Positions 8,412 through 20,102 are shown, counted from the stretch's first letter. The stretch: DNA of 64,000 nucleotides from Streptomyces sp. L-9-10 (GCF_004151105.1 NZ_PHRF01000041.1:248001-312000); one strand, 5' to 3'. Numbers and translations are program-made. The notes: generated by a model not told the origin, from the sequence alone.

Positions 8412-9689
8412 TCACATCCGTACATGACGCTCGATGTCCTCCCGGAACGAGGTGAGCGCCTGATCGGTGAGGGTGGGCCGGGTCTCGGCGATGGCCGCCA
8501 GGTAGTCGTCCGTACTGGCCGGCATGCCCCGGCGGTCGACGACCTCCCGTTCGAACGCGGCGTGGGCACCCTTGCGGGCGGCGAACTCGATGTCCGCGGG
8601 AGTGAACATCTCGCTGGCCGTGACCAGCCGGCCGAGGTCCACCTTCTCGGTGGCGGGGCCGAGATAGCGCCGCCAGATCGCCTCGCGGGCGACCGGATCG
8701 GGCGGACCGACGGGGATGACGTAGTCGAACCGGCCGGGGCGCAGAAACGCCGGATCGAGGGACCGGACGGAGTTGGTGGCGCAGATCAGCAACCGGTCGT
8801 CGTGGTCACGGAAGCCGGGGATCAGCTTCAGCAGCTCGTTGGTGACCCCGTGCCCGGGATCGACGGCCAGACCGGAGCGGGCGGCGGCGATCTCCTCGAC
8901 CTCGTCGATGAACAGCAGTACGGTCTCCAGCTCGGCCAGGTCGGCGAAGGCGTCCCGCAGCGAGGTGGCCAGGCCCCCCACACCGGCCGCCGCGAGCCGG
9001 GAGGGGAACAGCTCCACGAACGGCCAGTCCAGCCGGGAGGCGACGGCCTTGGCGAAGGTGGTCTTGCCGGTGCCCGGCGGTCCGAAGAGGATGACCGCCT
9101 TCGGTGGCGTCACCCCGTACCGGTCGGCCAGCGCGGGCTCGGTCAGGGGCAGCACGATCCGCCGCTCGATGGTCTCCTTCTCCCGCTCCATTCCCGCGAG
9201 GGCGTCCCAGAGCCCCTGCGGCAGTACCCTCCCGCCGAGTTCGGTGAGCAGACCCGCGTCACCCGCGCCGAGATGCTCGACCTTCTCGTAGAAGACGAGT
9301 CCCTCGCGCGTCCGGTAGCCGGAGTTCCGCAGCGCGGTGTCCCCGGTGGCGCCAGGGGCGAGGAGCGCGCCGATCCGGCGTACCCCGTGGACGCGCAGGC
9401 GCCGCTCCAGCTCGGCGATGAGGGCGCTGCCGATCCCGCGCTGACGCCACGCCGCGGCGAGAGCCACCAGTGTGATCCAGGCCCGCTCGCCCTGGGTACG
9501 CGCCACCGCCATCCCCACCAGATCGTCGCCCACCACGGCGACCACGGCGGGTTCGCCGGTCCGGGCCGCGGCCATGACCTCGGAGACGGGGAAGACGGGC
9601 GGCGCGTCGTCATGCCGGTCCTGGTCCCAGATCTGGATCGCGTCGTCCAGGTCGTCGTCGTGGAAGTCCCGCAGTCGCCACGTCGGCAT
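8412..9689 (-). CDS. GNAT acetyltransferase fused to an AAA+ ATPase
   Basis: A 425-residue two-domain protein. Residues 1-150 are a GNAT fold: motif A is AAWRQRGIGSALIAELERRL, and the domain ends with LRNSGYRTREGLVFYEK. Residues 160-425 are an AAA+ module of the classical FtsH/proteasomal-ATPase type: Walker A GPPGTGKTT, Walker B LLFIDEVEE, sensor-1 CATNS, and the arginine-finger region FLRPGRFD. No membrane segment or protease domain is seen, so it is a cytoplasmic ATPase of unknown target. The ATG at 9689 follows GAGGTGG; an upstream GTG-type start at 9782 would add unlikely sequence. It is separated from both neighbours and looks monocistronic. The fusion suggests ATP-driven remodelling coupled to acetylation, but this is inference. 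Confidence 0.8.
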   Translation of the reverse strand: MPTWRLRDFHDDDLDDAIQIWDQDRHDDAPPVFPVSEVMAAARTGEPAVVAVVGDDLVGMAVARTQGERAWITLVALAAAWRQRGIGSALIAELERRLRVHGVRRIGALLAPGATGDTALRNSGYRTREGLVFYEKVEHLGAGDAGLLTELGGRVLPQGLWDALAGMEREKETIERRIVLPLTEPALADRYGVTPPKAVILFGPPGTGKTTFAKAVASRLDWPFVELFPSRLAAAGVGGLATSLRDAFADLAELETVLLFIDEVEEIAAARSGLAVDPGHGVTNELLKLIPGFRDHDDRLLICATNSVRSLDPAFLRPGRFDYVIPVGPPDPVAREAIWRRYLGPATEKVDLGRLVTASEMFTPADIEFAARKGAHAAFEREVVDRRGMPASTDDYLAAIAETRPTLTDQALTSFREDIERHVRM

Positions 9690-9957
9690 CGTCCGCCACC
9701 TCGCCGGCGGGTCGCCGCACACCTCGGCGGCGCCCCAGGTCACGTGCTGCCGGACGGCAGCCACGGTCCCGCCCCTCCACATTCTCCGCGCCGGGCGGAC
9801 GCCCGTCTAACGGGAGGCCGCGGCCCGGAGCCCGTCCGCCGGCCCGTCACGGTACGGCTGACCCGCCGACTACTGCGGTACGGCTCACGCCGTCAAGGCC
9901 AACTTTCGTGCTATCAACCGCGACCCGCCGGGTTGCGCGTGCAACATCTGTGGGCCG

Positions 9958-11427
9958 CTATTGGCGCGCCGTGGCGGAGCCGTCGGCGGACGACGCGTCG
10001 GCCTGCGCCGCGGTGGGGGCATCGGGGCGGCCGGGCAGCAGCGGAGAGGCGGCAAGGATCACCAGGGTGACCGCGAACACGAACCAGTAGGCGCCCTGGA
10101 ATCCACCGATTCCGGCGCCGTCGCCGGCCGCGGCGCCACTGCCGACGGCCGCCAGGATCAGGGCGACGCAGGCGACACCGAGAGCGCCGCCCAACTGGTT
10201 GAGGTTGTAGACGACGGAACTGCCCTGCGGCACCTTCTCCGGCGGCAGCGTCCGGTACAGCGACCCCATGGTCGGCGCGCCGACGCCGCCCAGCCCCAGG
10301 CCGACGGCGAACGCGGCCAGCACCGACCGCACTTCACCGCTTTCCGCGCCGATACGGGTGAGACCGACCGAGGCGAGCGCCGCCACGACCGCTCCGCCGC
10401 GTACCAGATTGCGCGCTCCCAGCCGGTCGCTGAGGCGTCCGGCGAGAGGCATGGCGAGCGCCGATCCCAGGCCCAGCGGCGCCACCAGCAGTCCGGCCGC
10501 GCGGGCGCCGTGTCCGTGCAGCACCTGGTAGTAGAGCGGCAGGGCGAACAGGACCGCGAACGTGGCCAGTCCGACGAGCCCCTGAACGGTCACGCTCGCG
10601 GCGAAGCTGCGGCTGCTGAACAGCCGGATGTCGATCAGCGGTTCGGTGCGGCGGGCACGCAGCGCGTGGATCACGTACCCGACGAGCAGCGCGACGCCCA
10701 GGACCAGCGGGATGAGCACGGAGGGCGCGACGAACCGGGTGCGCTCGCCGGCCTCCGTGAGAGCGAGCAGGATCGCCGCGAAACCGGGGGCCATCAGGAG
10801 AGCGCCGACGATGTCGAGCCGCGGCCCGGACCCGCGCGCGACGGGCGGCCCGGCCGGGATCACCCGCAGCGCGAGCAGGACCGCCACGATCCCGATGGGC
10901 AGGTTGATGTAGAACATCGAGCGCCAGCCCATGGATTCGAGCACGACCCCGCCGAGCACGGGCCCGAGGACCGGTCCGAGCGACAGGACCACGCCCATCA
11001 TGCCCATCACACGCCCCGCCCGGCCGGGACCCGCGGCACGGGCCAGGATCACCAGGACCAGCGGGTCGACGACGCCGGCGCCGACACCCTGGACGACCCG
11101 GAAGACCACCAGGCTCTCCACGTTCCAGGCGAGCGCCGAGGCGAGCGAGCCGATCAGGAACAGGACCAGTCCGAACAGCCAGAGCTTCCTCACGCCGAAC
11201 CGGCCGACCGCCCAGCTCGTAACGGGGATGGTGACCGTGAGCGCCAGCAGATAGCCGGTCGTCGCCCAGCTGATGGCGCTCAGTGAGGTGTTGAACTCGT
11301 CGGCGAGGGTATCGGCCGCGACGGTGACCATCGTGCTGTCGAGGATCCCCATGATCCCGCCCAGCAGGGTCACCCCGATGAGGCGTAACAGCCCGGGATC
11401 GAGCCGGTCATCTCTGACTTGAGACAT
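9958..11427 (-). CDS. DHA2-type MFS drug exporter (14 TM)
   Basis: A 489-residue, very hydrophobic protein of the EmrB/QacA (DHA2) branch of the major facilitator superfamily. Near the N-terminus is LLGGIMGILDSTMVTVAADTL, where the Asp after GIL is typical of proton-coupled drug antiport. The loop WAVGRFGVRKLW matches motif A, and GPVLGPVLGGVVL resembles motif C of antiporters. It is divergent from a TetR gene, with two matching palindromes between them, which is the classic layout of a repressed efflux pump. The ATG at 11427 is preferred, with the GTG at 11430 as an alternative. The substrate is unknown. Confidence 0.88.
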   Translation of the reverse strand: MSQVRDDRLDPGLLRLIGVTLLGGIMGILDSTMVTVAADTLADEFNTSLSAISWATTGYLLALTVTIPVTSWAVGRFGVRKLWLFGLVLFLIGSLASALAWNVESLVVFRVVQGVGAGVVDPLVLVILARAAGPGRAGRVMGMMGVVLSLGPVLGPVLGGVVLESMGWRSMFYINLPIGIVAVLLALRVIPAGPPVARGSGPRLDIVGALLMAPGFAAILLALTEAGERTRFVAPSVLIPLVLGVALLVGYVIHALRARRTEPLIDIRLFSSRSFAASVTVQGLVGLATFAVLFALPLYYQVLHGHGARAAGLLVAPLGLGSALAMPLAGRLSDRLGARNLVRGGAVVAALASVGLTRIGAESGEVRSVLAAFAVGLGLGGVGAPTMGSLYRTLPPEKVPQGSSVVYNLNQLGGALGVACVALILAAVGSGAAAGDGAGIGGFQGAYWFVFAVTLVILAASPLLPGRPDAPTAAQADASSADGSATARQ

Positions 11428-11466
11428 CACTTTCCAACTCCGTCAAGAGCGACACATGCACACGTT

Positions 11467-11484
11467 TTGAACCAGGTGGTTCAA
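11467..11484. promoter_or_regulatory. TetR operator, site 1
   Basis: TTGAACCAGGTGGTTCAA has perfect 8-base arms. It overlaps AACATA at 11483-11488, which read on the minus strand is TATGTT, a fair -10 box for the exporter gene. Binding here would block exporter transcription. Confidence 0.75.
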
Positions 11485-11529
11485 CATAACGACCCGTCAA
11501 GGTCTCCTGCAACCGGCTCGCCCGGAAAG

Positions 11530-11547
11530 TTGTACCGATGGGTTCAG
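11530..11547. promoter_or_regulatory. TetR operator, site 2 (degenerate)
   Basis: TTGTACCGATGGGTTCAG keeps both half-sites of site 1 (TTGnACC and GGTTCA). Its centre is 63 bp from the centre of site 1, exactly six helical turns, so two dimers would sit on the same DNA face. It lies just upstream of the TetR gene and probably mediates autoregulation. Confidence 0.6.
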
Positions 11548-11576
11548 GTATTGGGTTGACGCGGTACGATGGCGGG

Positions 11577-12308
11577 GTGGACGGAGCCAAGACCTCGAAC
11601 GCGAGCAGACGTGATGCGCCGCGCGGGCGCATCGACAAGCGGCAGGCGATCCTCGAAGCCGCGTTCAGGACGTTCGCCCGTGAGGGGTACGGACAGTCCT
11701 GCGTACGGGAGATCGCGGCCGAGGCGGGCGTGGCCAAGCCCACCATCTACAACCACCTCGGGGACAAGGAGACGCTGTTCCGCGAGGCGATGCTGGCGGC
11801 CGTCGGCCGTACGAGCGGCGCGGGGCCGGCGGCGCTCGAACAGCTCCGGGAGCCCGACGGCGATGTGCGCACCATGCTGGAAGAGGCCGGCCACCGCATC
11901 CTGAAGAACCACTGCGCCCCGGAGTCCCAGGCGCTGCGCTGGCTTCTCAACGCCGAAGCGGCCAGGTTTCCCGACCTGTTGGAGACCATCCAGCGCGAGG
12001 GCCCGCAGCGCCTCCACGACGCGCTCGCCGACCGGCTGGCACGCTTCGCGCTCTCCGGGCGCCTGCACACCAGCGATCCCGACCTGGCCGCCGAGCAGTT
12101 CCTCGCGCTGCTCACGGGCCCGATGGAGCTGCGCACCCGGCTGGGCACGCGCAAGGTGTCCGACGCCGAACTGCGCACCGTAGGACGGGCCGCGGTCGAC
12201 ACGTTCCTGCGCGCCTACGCTCCCCGGGCCGATGACGGCTTCAATCTGCTCACCCAGCAACTCGACGGCCCGGCGGCCCGGTTCGGCGGCTCCGAGGGCC
12301 AGGACTGA
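11577..12308 (+). CDS. TetR-family repressor of the MFS exporter
   Basis: A 243-residue TetR-type protein. The DNA-binding domain (about residues 20-70) contains RQAILEAAFRTFAREGYG and the helix-turn-helix VREIAAEAGVAKPTIYNHLGDKE. The C-terminal domain fits the TetR_C_7-like (AefR) group. GTG 11577 is chosen over ATG 11538 because the latter lies in the second operator. TACGAT at 11565-11570 could be a -10 box placing transcription start at or next to the GTG, so the mRNA may be leaderless; no good ribosome site is seen. It is divergent from the exporter and very likely represses both. Confidence 0.85.
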   Translation: MDGAKTSNASRRDAPRGRIDKRQAILEAAFRTFAREGYGQSCVREIAAEAGVAKPTIYNHLGDKETLFREAMLAAVGRTSGAGPAALEQLREPDGDVRTMLEEAGHRILKNHCAPESQALRWLLNAEAARFPDLLETIQREGPQRLHDALADRLARFALSGRLHTSDPDLAAEQFLALLTGPMELRTRLGTRKVSDAELRTVGRAAVDTFLRAYAPRADDGFNLLTQQLDGPAARFGGSEGQD

Positions 12309-12356
12309 CGGGTTCCCGGCCCGGGGCCCGTGTGGGCTCCACCGCCCGCATGGGCT

Positions 12357-12838
<482 letters not shown>

Positions 12839-12841
12839 GAT

Positions 12842-13166
12842 GTTCTGTGTCAGCTGGGAGCCGCTCGGCATCACCGGCGGCACCCCCGTCTCGCTCCCCG
12901 GGGCCGGCCCCATGGCGGGCAGCAGCGTGGTGGCCCGGATGTCGTACATCGGCCTGCGGATCACCCGCTCGACCGAGACCGTCACCGCGCGCACCGCCAC
13001 CCGCGCGGAGGCGGACGTACTCGATCTGGCCCCCGGCGCGCCCGTCGTCGCCATCGAGCGCACGTACTACGCGGGGGAACGCCCCCTGGAGACCGCGGAT
13101 CTCGTCGTGCCGGGCGAACGGTTCCGGCTCGCCTACGAGATCCCCGCCGAGCCCGCCGAAAGCTGA
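12842..13166 (+). pseudogene. C-terminal remnant of a GntR/UTRA regulator
   Basis: The frame from 12842 (MFCVSWEPLGITGGTPVSLP) to the stop at 13166 is about 107 residues and fits the effector (UTRA) domain of HutC-type GntR regulators: WEPLGITGGTPV, SYIGLRITRSTETVTAR, GAPVVAIERTYYAGERPLETADLVVP. The N-terminal winged helix that binds DNA is absent. The frame upstream of 12842 is antisense to the adjacent oxidoreductase remnant and has no GntR features. No ribosome site precedes the ATG. A free-standing ligand-binding protein cannot be excluded, but a truncated gene is more likely. Confidence 0.65.
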
Positions 13167-13285
13167 GGGAACCGGCTCGGGGCCCCGACCGCGGGCGCAC
13201 CGGCCGCCGAGGCCACGACACCCCGGACAGGGCACCGGACATACCATCTGCCTCTCCGATTCCGAGAGAGGGAAGCGAGCCCGGC

Positions 13286-15742
13286 GTGAGCGATCTCCCC
13301 AGCGCACCGATACCCGCACCGACACCGGCGGCACCCGCACCGATACCCGCACCGATACCCGCACCGATATCCGCACCTGGGTCCGGCGCACCCGTATCCG
13401 CCGCGGCCCCGGACCTCCTCGATCTGTGCGCGGACCCGGCGGAACACCGGCTCCTCATCGGCGTCAGACGGTTCGACGCACCGTTCCTGCTGACCGCCGC
13501 CCTGTCGCACGGAGTGGGCTCAAGCTCCCTCGGTCTCGACCGCGGCAAGGCGGGAAAAGTGAAGGTCGCGGAGTTCCGGCGGATCGCCGGCCGCGTTCTG
13601 CTGGTCCTGCGCAACAAACACCATCTGGCCACAGGTGACGCCGCCGCCGTCCGCGCGGGCGAGGAGTCCTTCGCCACCTCGGTGGTGTGGAGCGCGCCGG
13701 TGCTGCGCGAGCGGGACGGCGCCGTGATCGTGGACGCGACGGCACTGGCGCTCACCGACTTCCACGGGGTGGCCGACCTGCTGCGCGACCAGGAGCAGGG
13801 CACGTACGCGATCGACCCGGACGCGAGCGTTCCGCTGACGGCCGAGGCCCGGAGCGGCCCCGGTGGCGCCCGGCTGCCCGCCCTGCTCACGCTGCGGAGC
13901 GCCGAACCGGGCCCGGCGCTCAGGGCCGTCGTCCCCGCACCCGGCTCCCTCACCGTGGTCCAGCAGCTGCATCTCGTCCCGCTGCCCGACCCGCCGCTGC
14001 CCGTGCGCCGCTACCACCCCGCCTCCGGCGGATACGGCATCGGCCACGACGACCACGGCGCCGCCACGGCGGCGGGCACCCAGGTGAAGCTCCAGCCCCG
14101 TCACCGGCTCGAACCCGTCGATCCCACCGCCCCGGCCGGACCGGTACGCCGCCCGATCGTCTTCTCCGTCGACCCCGCCATCCCCGAACCGGTACGCACC
14201 GCGGTCGTCGAGGGCGGCAACTGGTGGGCGGGTGCCTTCGAACGGTCCGGATTCCAGGACGCCTTCCGTGTCGACGTCGCACCCGAGGGGCTCGACGACA
14301 ACGACCTCGGCGTCAACTCCGTACGGTGGGTGCACCGCGACGGGCGCGGCTGGTCACACGGCCAGGGGCTCACCGACCCGCGCACCGGCGAGATCATCTG
14401 CGGGCGGGTGCGGCTCGGCTCCCAGCGCGTCGCGCAGATCACCGCGCTCGCCGAGGCGCTGTACGCCCCGTACGGCAAGCCGGACGAGCGGGAGCGGCTG
14501 GCGGCCGTCGAGCGGCTGGTGCTCGCCAGGATGCGGCAGTTGGCGGCCCACGAGATCGGCCACGCCCTCGGCTTCATGCACAACTTCGCCAGTACGCACC
14601 ACCCGCGTCCTTCGGTGATGGACTATCCGCATCCCCGGGTGACCGTCACCCCGGACGGCGGTCTCGACGCGTCCCGTGCCTATGCCGAAGGGCTCGGCCC
14701 GTGGGACGAATTCCTGGTCGCCCACGCGTACGGCCGCTTTCCGGGCGAGGACGAGGAGACCGCCCTCGCACGGCTGCGGCGCACCGCCGCCGACCAGGGA
14801 CTGGTCTATCTCGCTGACGAGGACGCGCGCGGCACCGGCGCGGCGCACGCCGACGCGGTCGTCTGGGTCTCGCCGGTGCCCGACGCGTTCGCCGCGCTGG
14901 ACGAGGCGCTGGCCGTACGGCGTGTCGCGCTGGCCGGGTTCTCACGCGCGGTGCTTCCGCCCGGCCGCCAGACCGGGGAACTGGAGGAACGCGCGGTCCT
15001 CCTCCAGCTCTACCACCGCTCCCAGCTCTCGGCCGTCGCCCGGCTGATCGGCGGCGTCCGGTACGTGTACGGACTGGCGGGGGAGGAGGGGCCGGGCACC
15101 GTACCCGTCGAGGCGGCGGCGCAGCGGCGGGCGCTGGCCCGGCTGGCGGAGCTGCTGCGCGCCGAGCACCTCGCGCTGCCCGCCCATCTGCCGGCCGTGC
15201 TCACGCCTCCCGCCATCCGCCACGGACGGACCACCGAGTACTTCGACACCCGAGCGGGGCACGTCTTCGACCCGTTCGGCGCGGTGGCGGCGACGGCGGC
15301 GCTCGTCACCGCGGAACTGCTGGATCCGGCCCGGCTCAACCGGCTCGGCTGGCAGCACGCCGCGGATCCCGCCGTCCCGGGCCCCGCCGACCTCGTGGAC
15401 GCACTGCTGGACGCCACCTGGCACCGGTCCGATCCCGTCCCGGACGACCTGGTCGCCGGAGAGGCCGTCCAGGAGACCGCGGGCTGGCTGGTGCTCCGCG
15501 CCGTGCTGGACGTCCTCGGCGACGACACCCTGCACGACGCCGTACGGACCCGGATCCGAGGCCGGCTCCGGCGGCTCGCCGCGGAGCTGCGCGACGGCGG
15601 CGGGGCGGGAAGCGGGCCGGTGAACGAGGCCGGACACGAGGCGGCGCACGAGGCGGCCCTCACCGTCACCGCCTTCCTGGCCGGTGACGACGTGACGGTG
15701 CCCGGCCCCGTACCCCGTATCCCGCCAGGCGCCCCGCTCTGA
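13286..15742 (+). CDS. Zinc-dependent metalloprotease (HEIGH type, DUF5117/DUF4953-like)
   Basis: An 818-residue protein. The zinc motif HEIGH is at 422-426, followed by ALGFMHNFASTHHPRPSVMDYPHP; the downstream SVMDY is the Met-turn region of metzincin-type enzymes. Before it lie family segments such as VFSVDPAIPEPVRTAVVEGGNWWAGAFE and DDNDLGVNSVRWVH. No signal peptide is seen; instead residues 5-35 are a Pro/Ala/Ile repeat encoded by 12-bp DNA repeats. The GTG at 13286 has GGAAG about 11 bases upstream, and the frame before it is antisense to the remnants. The family is rarely characterised and its substrate is unknown. No operon partner: the next gene starts 165 bases later. Confidence 0.8.
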   Translation: MSDLPSAPIPAPTPAAPAPIPAPIPAPISAPGSGAPVSAAAPDLLDLCADPAEHRLLIGVRRFDAPFLLTAALSHGVGSSSLGLDRGKAGKVKVAEFRRIAGRVLLVLRNKHHLATGDAAAVRAGEESFATSVVWSAPVLRERDGAVIVDATALALTDFHGVADLLRDQEQGTYAIDPDASVPLTAEARSGPGGARLPALLTLRSAEPGPALRAVVPAPGSLTVVQQLHLVPLPDPPLPVRRYHPASGGYGIGHDDHGAATAAGTQVKLQPRHRLEPVDPTAPAGPVRRPIVFSVDPAIPEPVRTAVVEGGNWWAGAFERSGFQDAFRVDVAPEGLDDNDLGVNSVRWVHRDGRGWSHGQGLTDPRTGEIICGRVRLGSQRVAQITALAEALYAPYGKPDERERLAAVERLVLARMRQLAAHEIGHALGFMHNFASTHHPRPSVMDYPHPRVTVTPDGGLDASRAYAEGLGPWDEFLVAHAYGRFPGEDEETALARLRRTAADQGLVYLADEDARGTGAAHADAVVWVSPVPDAFAALDEALAVRRVALAGFSRAVLPPGRQTGELEERAVLLQLYHRSQLSAVARLIGGVRYVYGLAGEEGPGTVPVEAAAQRRALARLAELLRAEHLALPAHLPAVLTPPAIRHGRTTEYFDTRAGHVFDPFGAVAATAALVTAELLDPARLNRLGWQHAADPAVPGPADLVDALLDATWHRSDPVPDDLVAGEAVQETAGWLVLRAVLDVLGDDTLHDAVRTRIRGRLRRLAAELRDGGGAGSGPVNEAGHEAAHEAALTVTAFLAGDDVTVPGPVPRIPPGAPL

Positions 15743-15907
15743 GCCGGGCCCTCCGGGGACAGCGCTCGGTGTCCTGAGGGGCTACATGGGGTAAATATCA
15801 ACCAAAGGGGCTTATCCGGGCGAAGTCGTAATCTTGTTTCACGGTCCGCGGAGGGCTCCGGCCGTCCGAGCACCTGACGGGCAGCGCCCGGCGGGGAGAG
15901 AGGACAT

Positions 15908-18316
15908 ATGGATGACACGCGTGGCGTGGTCTCCGGGGAGGCATGGGACGTGTCCCCCGGGGGCGGGGGATGGGCCACGGCTGCCGTCGACGCGGAGGGT
16001 GTGATCGCGCGGTGGAGCCCCGGCGCCGAGGCGCTGCTCGGTTTCCGGGCCGCCGAAACTGTGGGACACGCGGCCGGGGCGCTGCTCTCGGCCGATCCGC
16101 CCGACTCCGCGCGCCGGGCGCTGGCCGGCGGGGTGCCGTGGAGCGGCACGGTGACGGCGCGCCACCGGGACGGCGGCCGGCGCGACGTGCAGCTGCTCGC
16201 GTTCCCGCTGCGAACCGGCGGCGAGGACACCCGCTGGCTGCTGGCCGCGGCCGCGGCGTCACCGGGTCCCGGTCACGAAGAGGCCCTGATGCGGCAGGCG
16301 TTCACCGACTCCGGGGTGCCGATCGCGATCTACGGCACGGACCTGCGGCTGCTGCACGCCAACGGGGCACTGTGCCGGGTCATCGGCCGCACGGAGGACG
16401 ACATGCGGGCCCGGGGGACCGGATTCCTGCCCGAGAGCCATACCAACGCCGAAGTCGTGCGGGCGCTGCGGACAGTACTGAGCACGGGCGAGGCGGTGGA
16501 CGCGCGGACGTTCCACCGGGCGTCGATCGAGAAACGTGATCGCGCCTGGGCGCTCTCCCTCGCCCCGCTCAAGGACCGGGCCGGCCGGGTGACCGCCATC
16601 GTGCTCACCGGATTCGAGATCAGCGAGGAGTACTGGGCCCGCGAGGGCCTCGCCCTGCTGAACGAGGCCGGCATGCGGATCGGCACCACACTGGACGTGA
16701 CGCGTACCGCCGAGGAGCTGGCCAGTACGCCCGTGCCCCGCTTCGCGGACTTCATCAGCGTCGATCTGCTCGACTCGGTGCTGCGCGGAGACGAGCCCAC
16801 CGCCGGCCCCGTCTCCGGCGTGGTCCCGATGCGCAGGGTCGCGCACGAGTCCGCCCACGCACGGGAGGCCCCGGAGGCCGCCCTCCGTGTCGGGGAGGCG
16901 GCGAGCTATCCGGAGGCCTCGCCGCCCGCCCGCTGCCTGGCCACCGGCCGGGCGGTGCTCACCGGCCCGTGGGACCCCGACTACCGCGCCTGGATGGCCG
17001 ACCGCGCGCGGGACGGCCTCCCCGACCTCGGTGTCCACTCGCTCGTCGCGGCCCCGCTGGTCGCCCGTGGGAGCACCCTGGGCGTGGCCCTCTTCTCCCG
17101 CCGGCTGCACGCGACGACCTTCGCCGAGGACGATCTGACCCTCGCCGAGCAGTTGGTGAGCCGCGCCGCCGTCTCCATCGACAACGCCCGTCGCTACACC
17201 CGCGAACGCGGCACCGCCGAGACCCTTCAGCGCAGCCTGCTGCCGCGCGGGCTGTCCCCGCAGTCGGCCGTCGAGGTCGCCACCCGCTATCTGCCCGCCG
17301 ACTCCCAGTACGGCGTGGGCGGCGACTGGTTCGACGTCATCCCGCTCTCCGGCTCCCGGGTGGCACTGGTCGTCGGCGATGTCGTCGGACACGGCATCCA
17401 CGCCTCCGCCACCATGGGACGGCTGCGTACGGCGGTCCGTACCCTCGCGGACATCGACCTGCCCCCGGACGAACTCCTCACCCATCTCGACGACGTGGTG
17501 GGACGGCTCGCCTCGGAGAGCACCGACCCGGTCAGTGACGCGGACATCGGCGCCAGCTGTCTGTACGCGGTGTACGACCCGGTCTCCCGCCGCCTCTGCG
17601 CCGCCAGGGCCGGCCATCCGCCGCCCGCCCTCGCCACCCCCGACGGCACGGTCAGCCTGCTCGAACTGCCCGGCGGGCCACCCCTGGGCCTGGGCGATCT
17701 GCCCTTCGAATCAGCCGAGTTCGAGGTCCCGGAGGGCAGCACGCTCGTCCTGTACACCGACGGTCTGCTGGAGGACCGCGCGCATGACATCACCGCCGGC
17801 GTCAACGGGCTGTGCGAGATCCTGACCCATCCGTCGCCCTCGCTGGAGACCACCTGCGACACTGTGCTCCGTACGCTGCTCTCGCCGAGCCCGGTGGACG
17901 ATGTGGCCCTGCTCGTCGCCCGCACCCACGCCCTCGACGCCGGCCAGGTGGTCACCTGGAACCTGCCCGCCGAGCCCGCGCTGGTCGCCGACGCCCGCGA
18001 CCACGCGATCGGCCAACTGGCCGCCTGGGGGCTGGAAGAGCTGACGTTCACCACCGAACTGGTGGTCAGCGAGCTGTTCACCAACGCCATCCTGCACGGT
18101 GCGGGCCCGGTCCAGCTGCGGCTGATCCGTGACCGCGCGCTCACCTGCGAGGTCTCCGACACCAGCACCACGGCGCCGCATCTGCGCCGGGCCCGGGTCT
18201 ACGACGAGGGCGGGCGCGGCCTGCTGCTGGTCGCCCAGCTCACCGACCGCTGGGGCACCCGCCAGATCCCGAGCGGCAAGGCCATCTGGGCGGAACTGGC
18301 GCTGCCCGCGGGGTGA
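15908..18316 (+). CDS. PAS-PAS-GAF-PP2C (SpoIIE) phosphatase with anti-sigma-like kinase domain
   Basis: An 802-residue cytoplasmic signalling protein. Two PAS-like sensors occupy about residues 20-105 (GVIARWSPGAEALLGFRAAE) and 125-240 (IYGTDLRLLHANGALCRVIG). A GAF domain covers about 250-430. The PP2C/SpoIIE phosphatase domain spans about 440-670, with GGDWFDVIPL and VVGDVVGHG carrying the metal-binding Asp residues and LYTDGLLE later. A C-terminal HATPase_c (SpoIIAB/RsbW-like) follows, with ELVVSELFTNAILH as the N-box and DEGGRGLLL as the G-box. Such proteins control anti-sigma-factor antagonists by dephosphorylation and kinase action. No transmembrane segment is seen. The start follows GGGGAGAGAGGA. 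The partner sigma system is not in this window. Confidence 0.9.
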   Translation: MDDTRGVVSGEAWDVSPGGGGWATAAVDAEGVIARWSPGAEALLGFRAAETVGHAAGALLSADPPDSARRALAGGVPWSGTVTARHRDGGRRDVQLLAFPLRTGGEDTRWLLAAAAASPGPGHEEALMRQAFTDSGVPIAIYGTDLRLLHANGALCRVIGRTEDDMRARGTGFLPESHTNAEVVRALRTVLSTGEAVDARTFHRASIEKRDRAWALSLAPLKDRAGRVTAIVLTGFEISEEYWAREGLALLNEAGMRIGTTLDVTRTAEELASTPVPRFADFISVDLLDSVLRGDEPTAGPVSGVVPMRRVAHESAHAREAPEAALRVGEAASYPEASPPARCLATGRAVLTGPWDPDYRAWMADRARDGLPDLGVHSLVAAPLVARGSTLGVALFSRRLHATTFAEDDLTLAEQLVSRAAVSIDNARRYTRERGTAETLQRSLLPRGLSPQSAVEVATRYLPADSQYGVGGDWFDVIPLSGSRVALVVGDVVGHGIHASATMGRLRTAVRTLADIDLPPDELLTHLDDVVGRLASESTDPVSDADIGASCLYAVYDPVSRRLCAARAGHPPPALATPDGTVSLLELPGGPPLGLGDLPFESAEFEVPEGSTLVLYTDGLLEDRAHDITAGVNGLCEILTHPSPSLETTCDTVLRTLLSPSPVDDVALLVARTHALDAGQVVTWNLPAEPALVADARDHAIGQLAAWGLEELTFTTELVVSELFTNAILHGAGPVQLRLIRDRALTCEVSDTSTTAPHLRRARVYDEGGRGLLLVAQLTDRWGTRQIPSGKAIWAELALPAG

Positions 18317-18385
18317 CCGGGGGCGGAGCCGGAGCACGCCCGGCCGGGACCCGGCACGATCCGTCCCGTCCCGGACGTACCGGAC

Positions 18386-18414
18386 GACCGGTACGCGTAC
18401 GGCGCGTACCGGTC
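18386..18414. terminator. Bidirectional hairpin terminator
   Basis: GACCGGTACGCG and CGCGTACCGGTC form perfect 12-bp arms around a 5-base loop. It sits between the convergent SpoIIE-type gene and pgm. Confidence 0.75.
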
Positions 18415-18461
18415 CGCCTGCCGGGGACGTACCGCACGTACCGGGTCCCGGCCCGCCGCCG

Positions 18462-20102
<1,641 letters not shown>

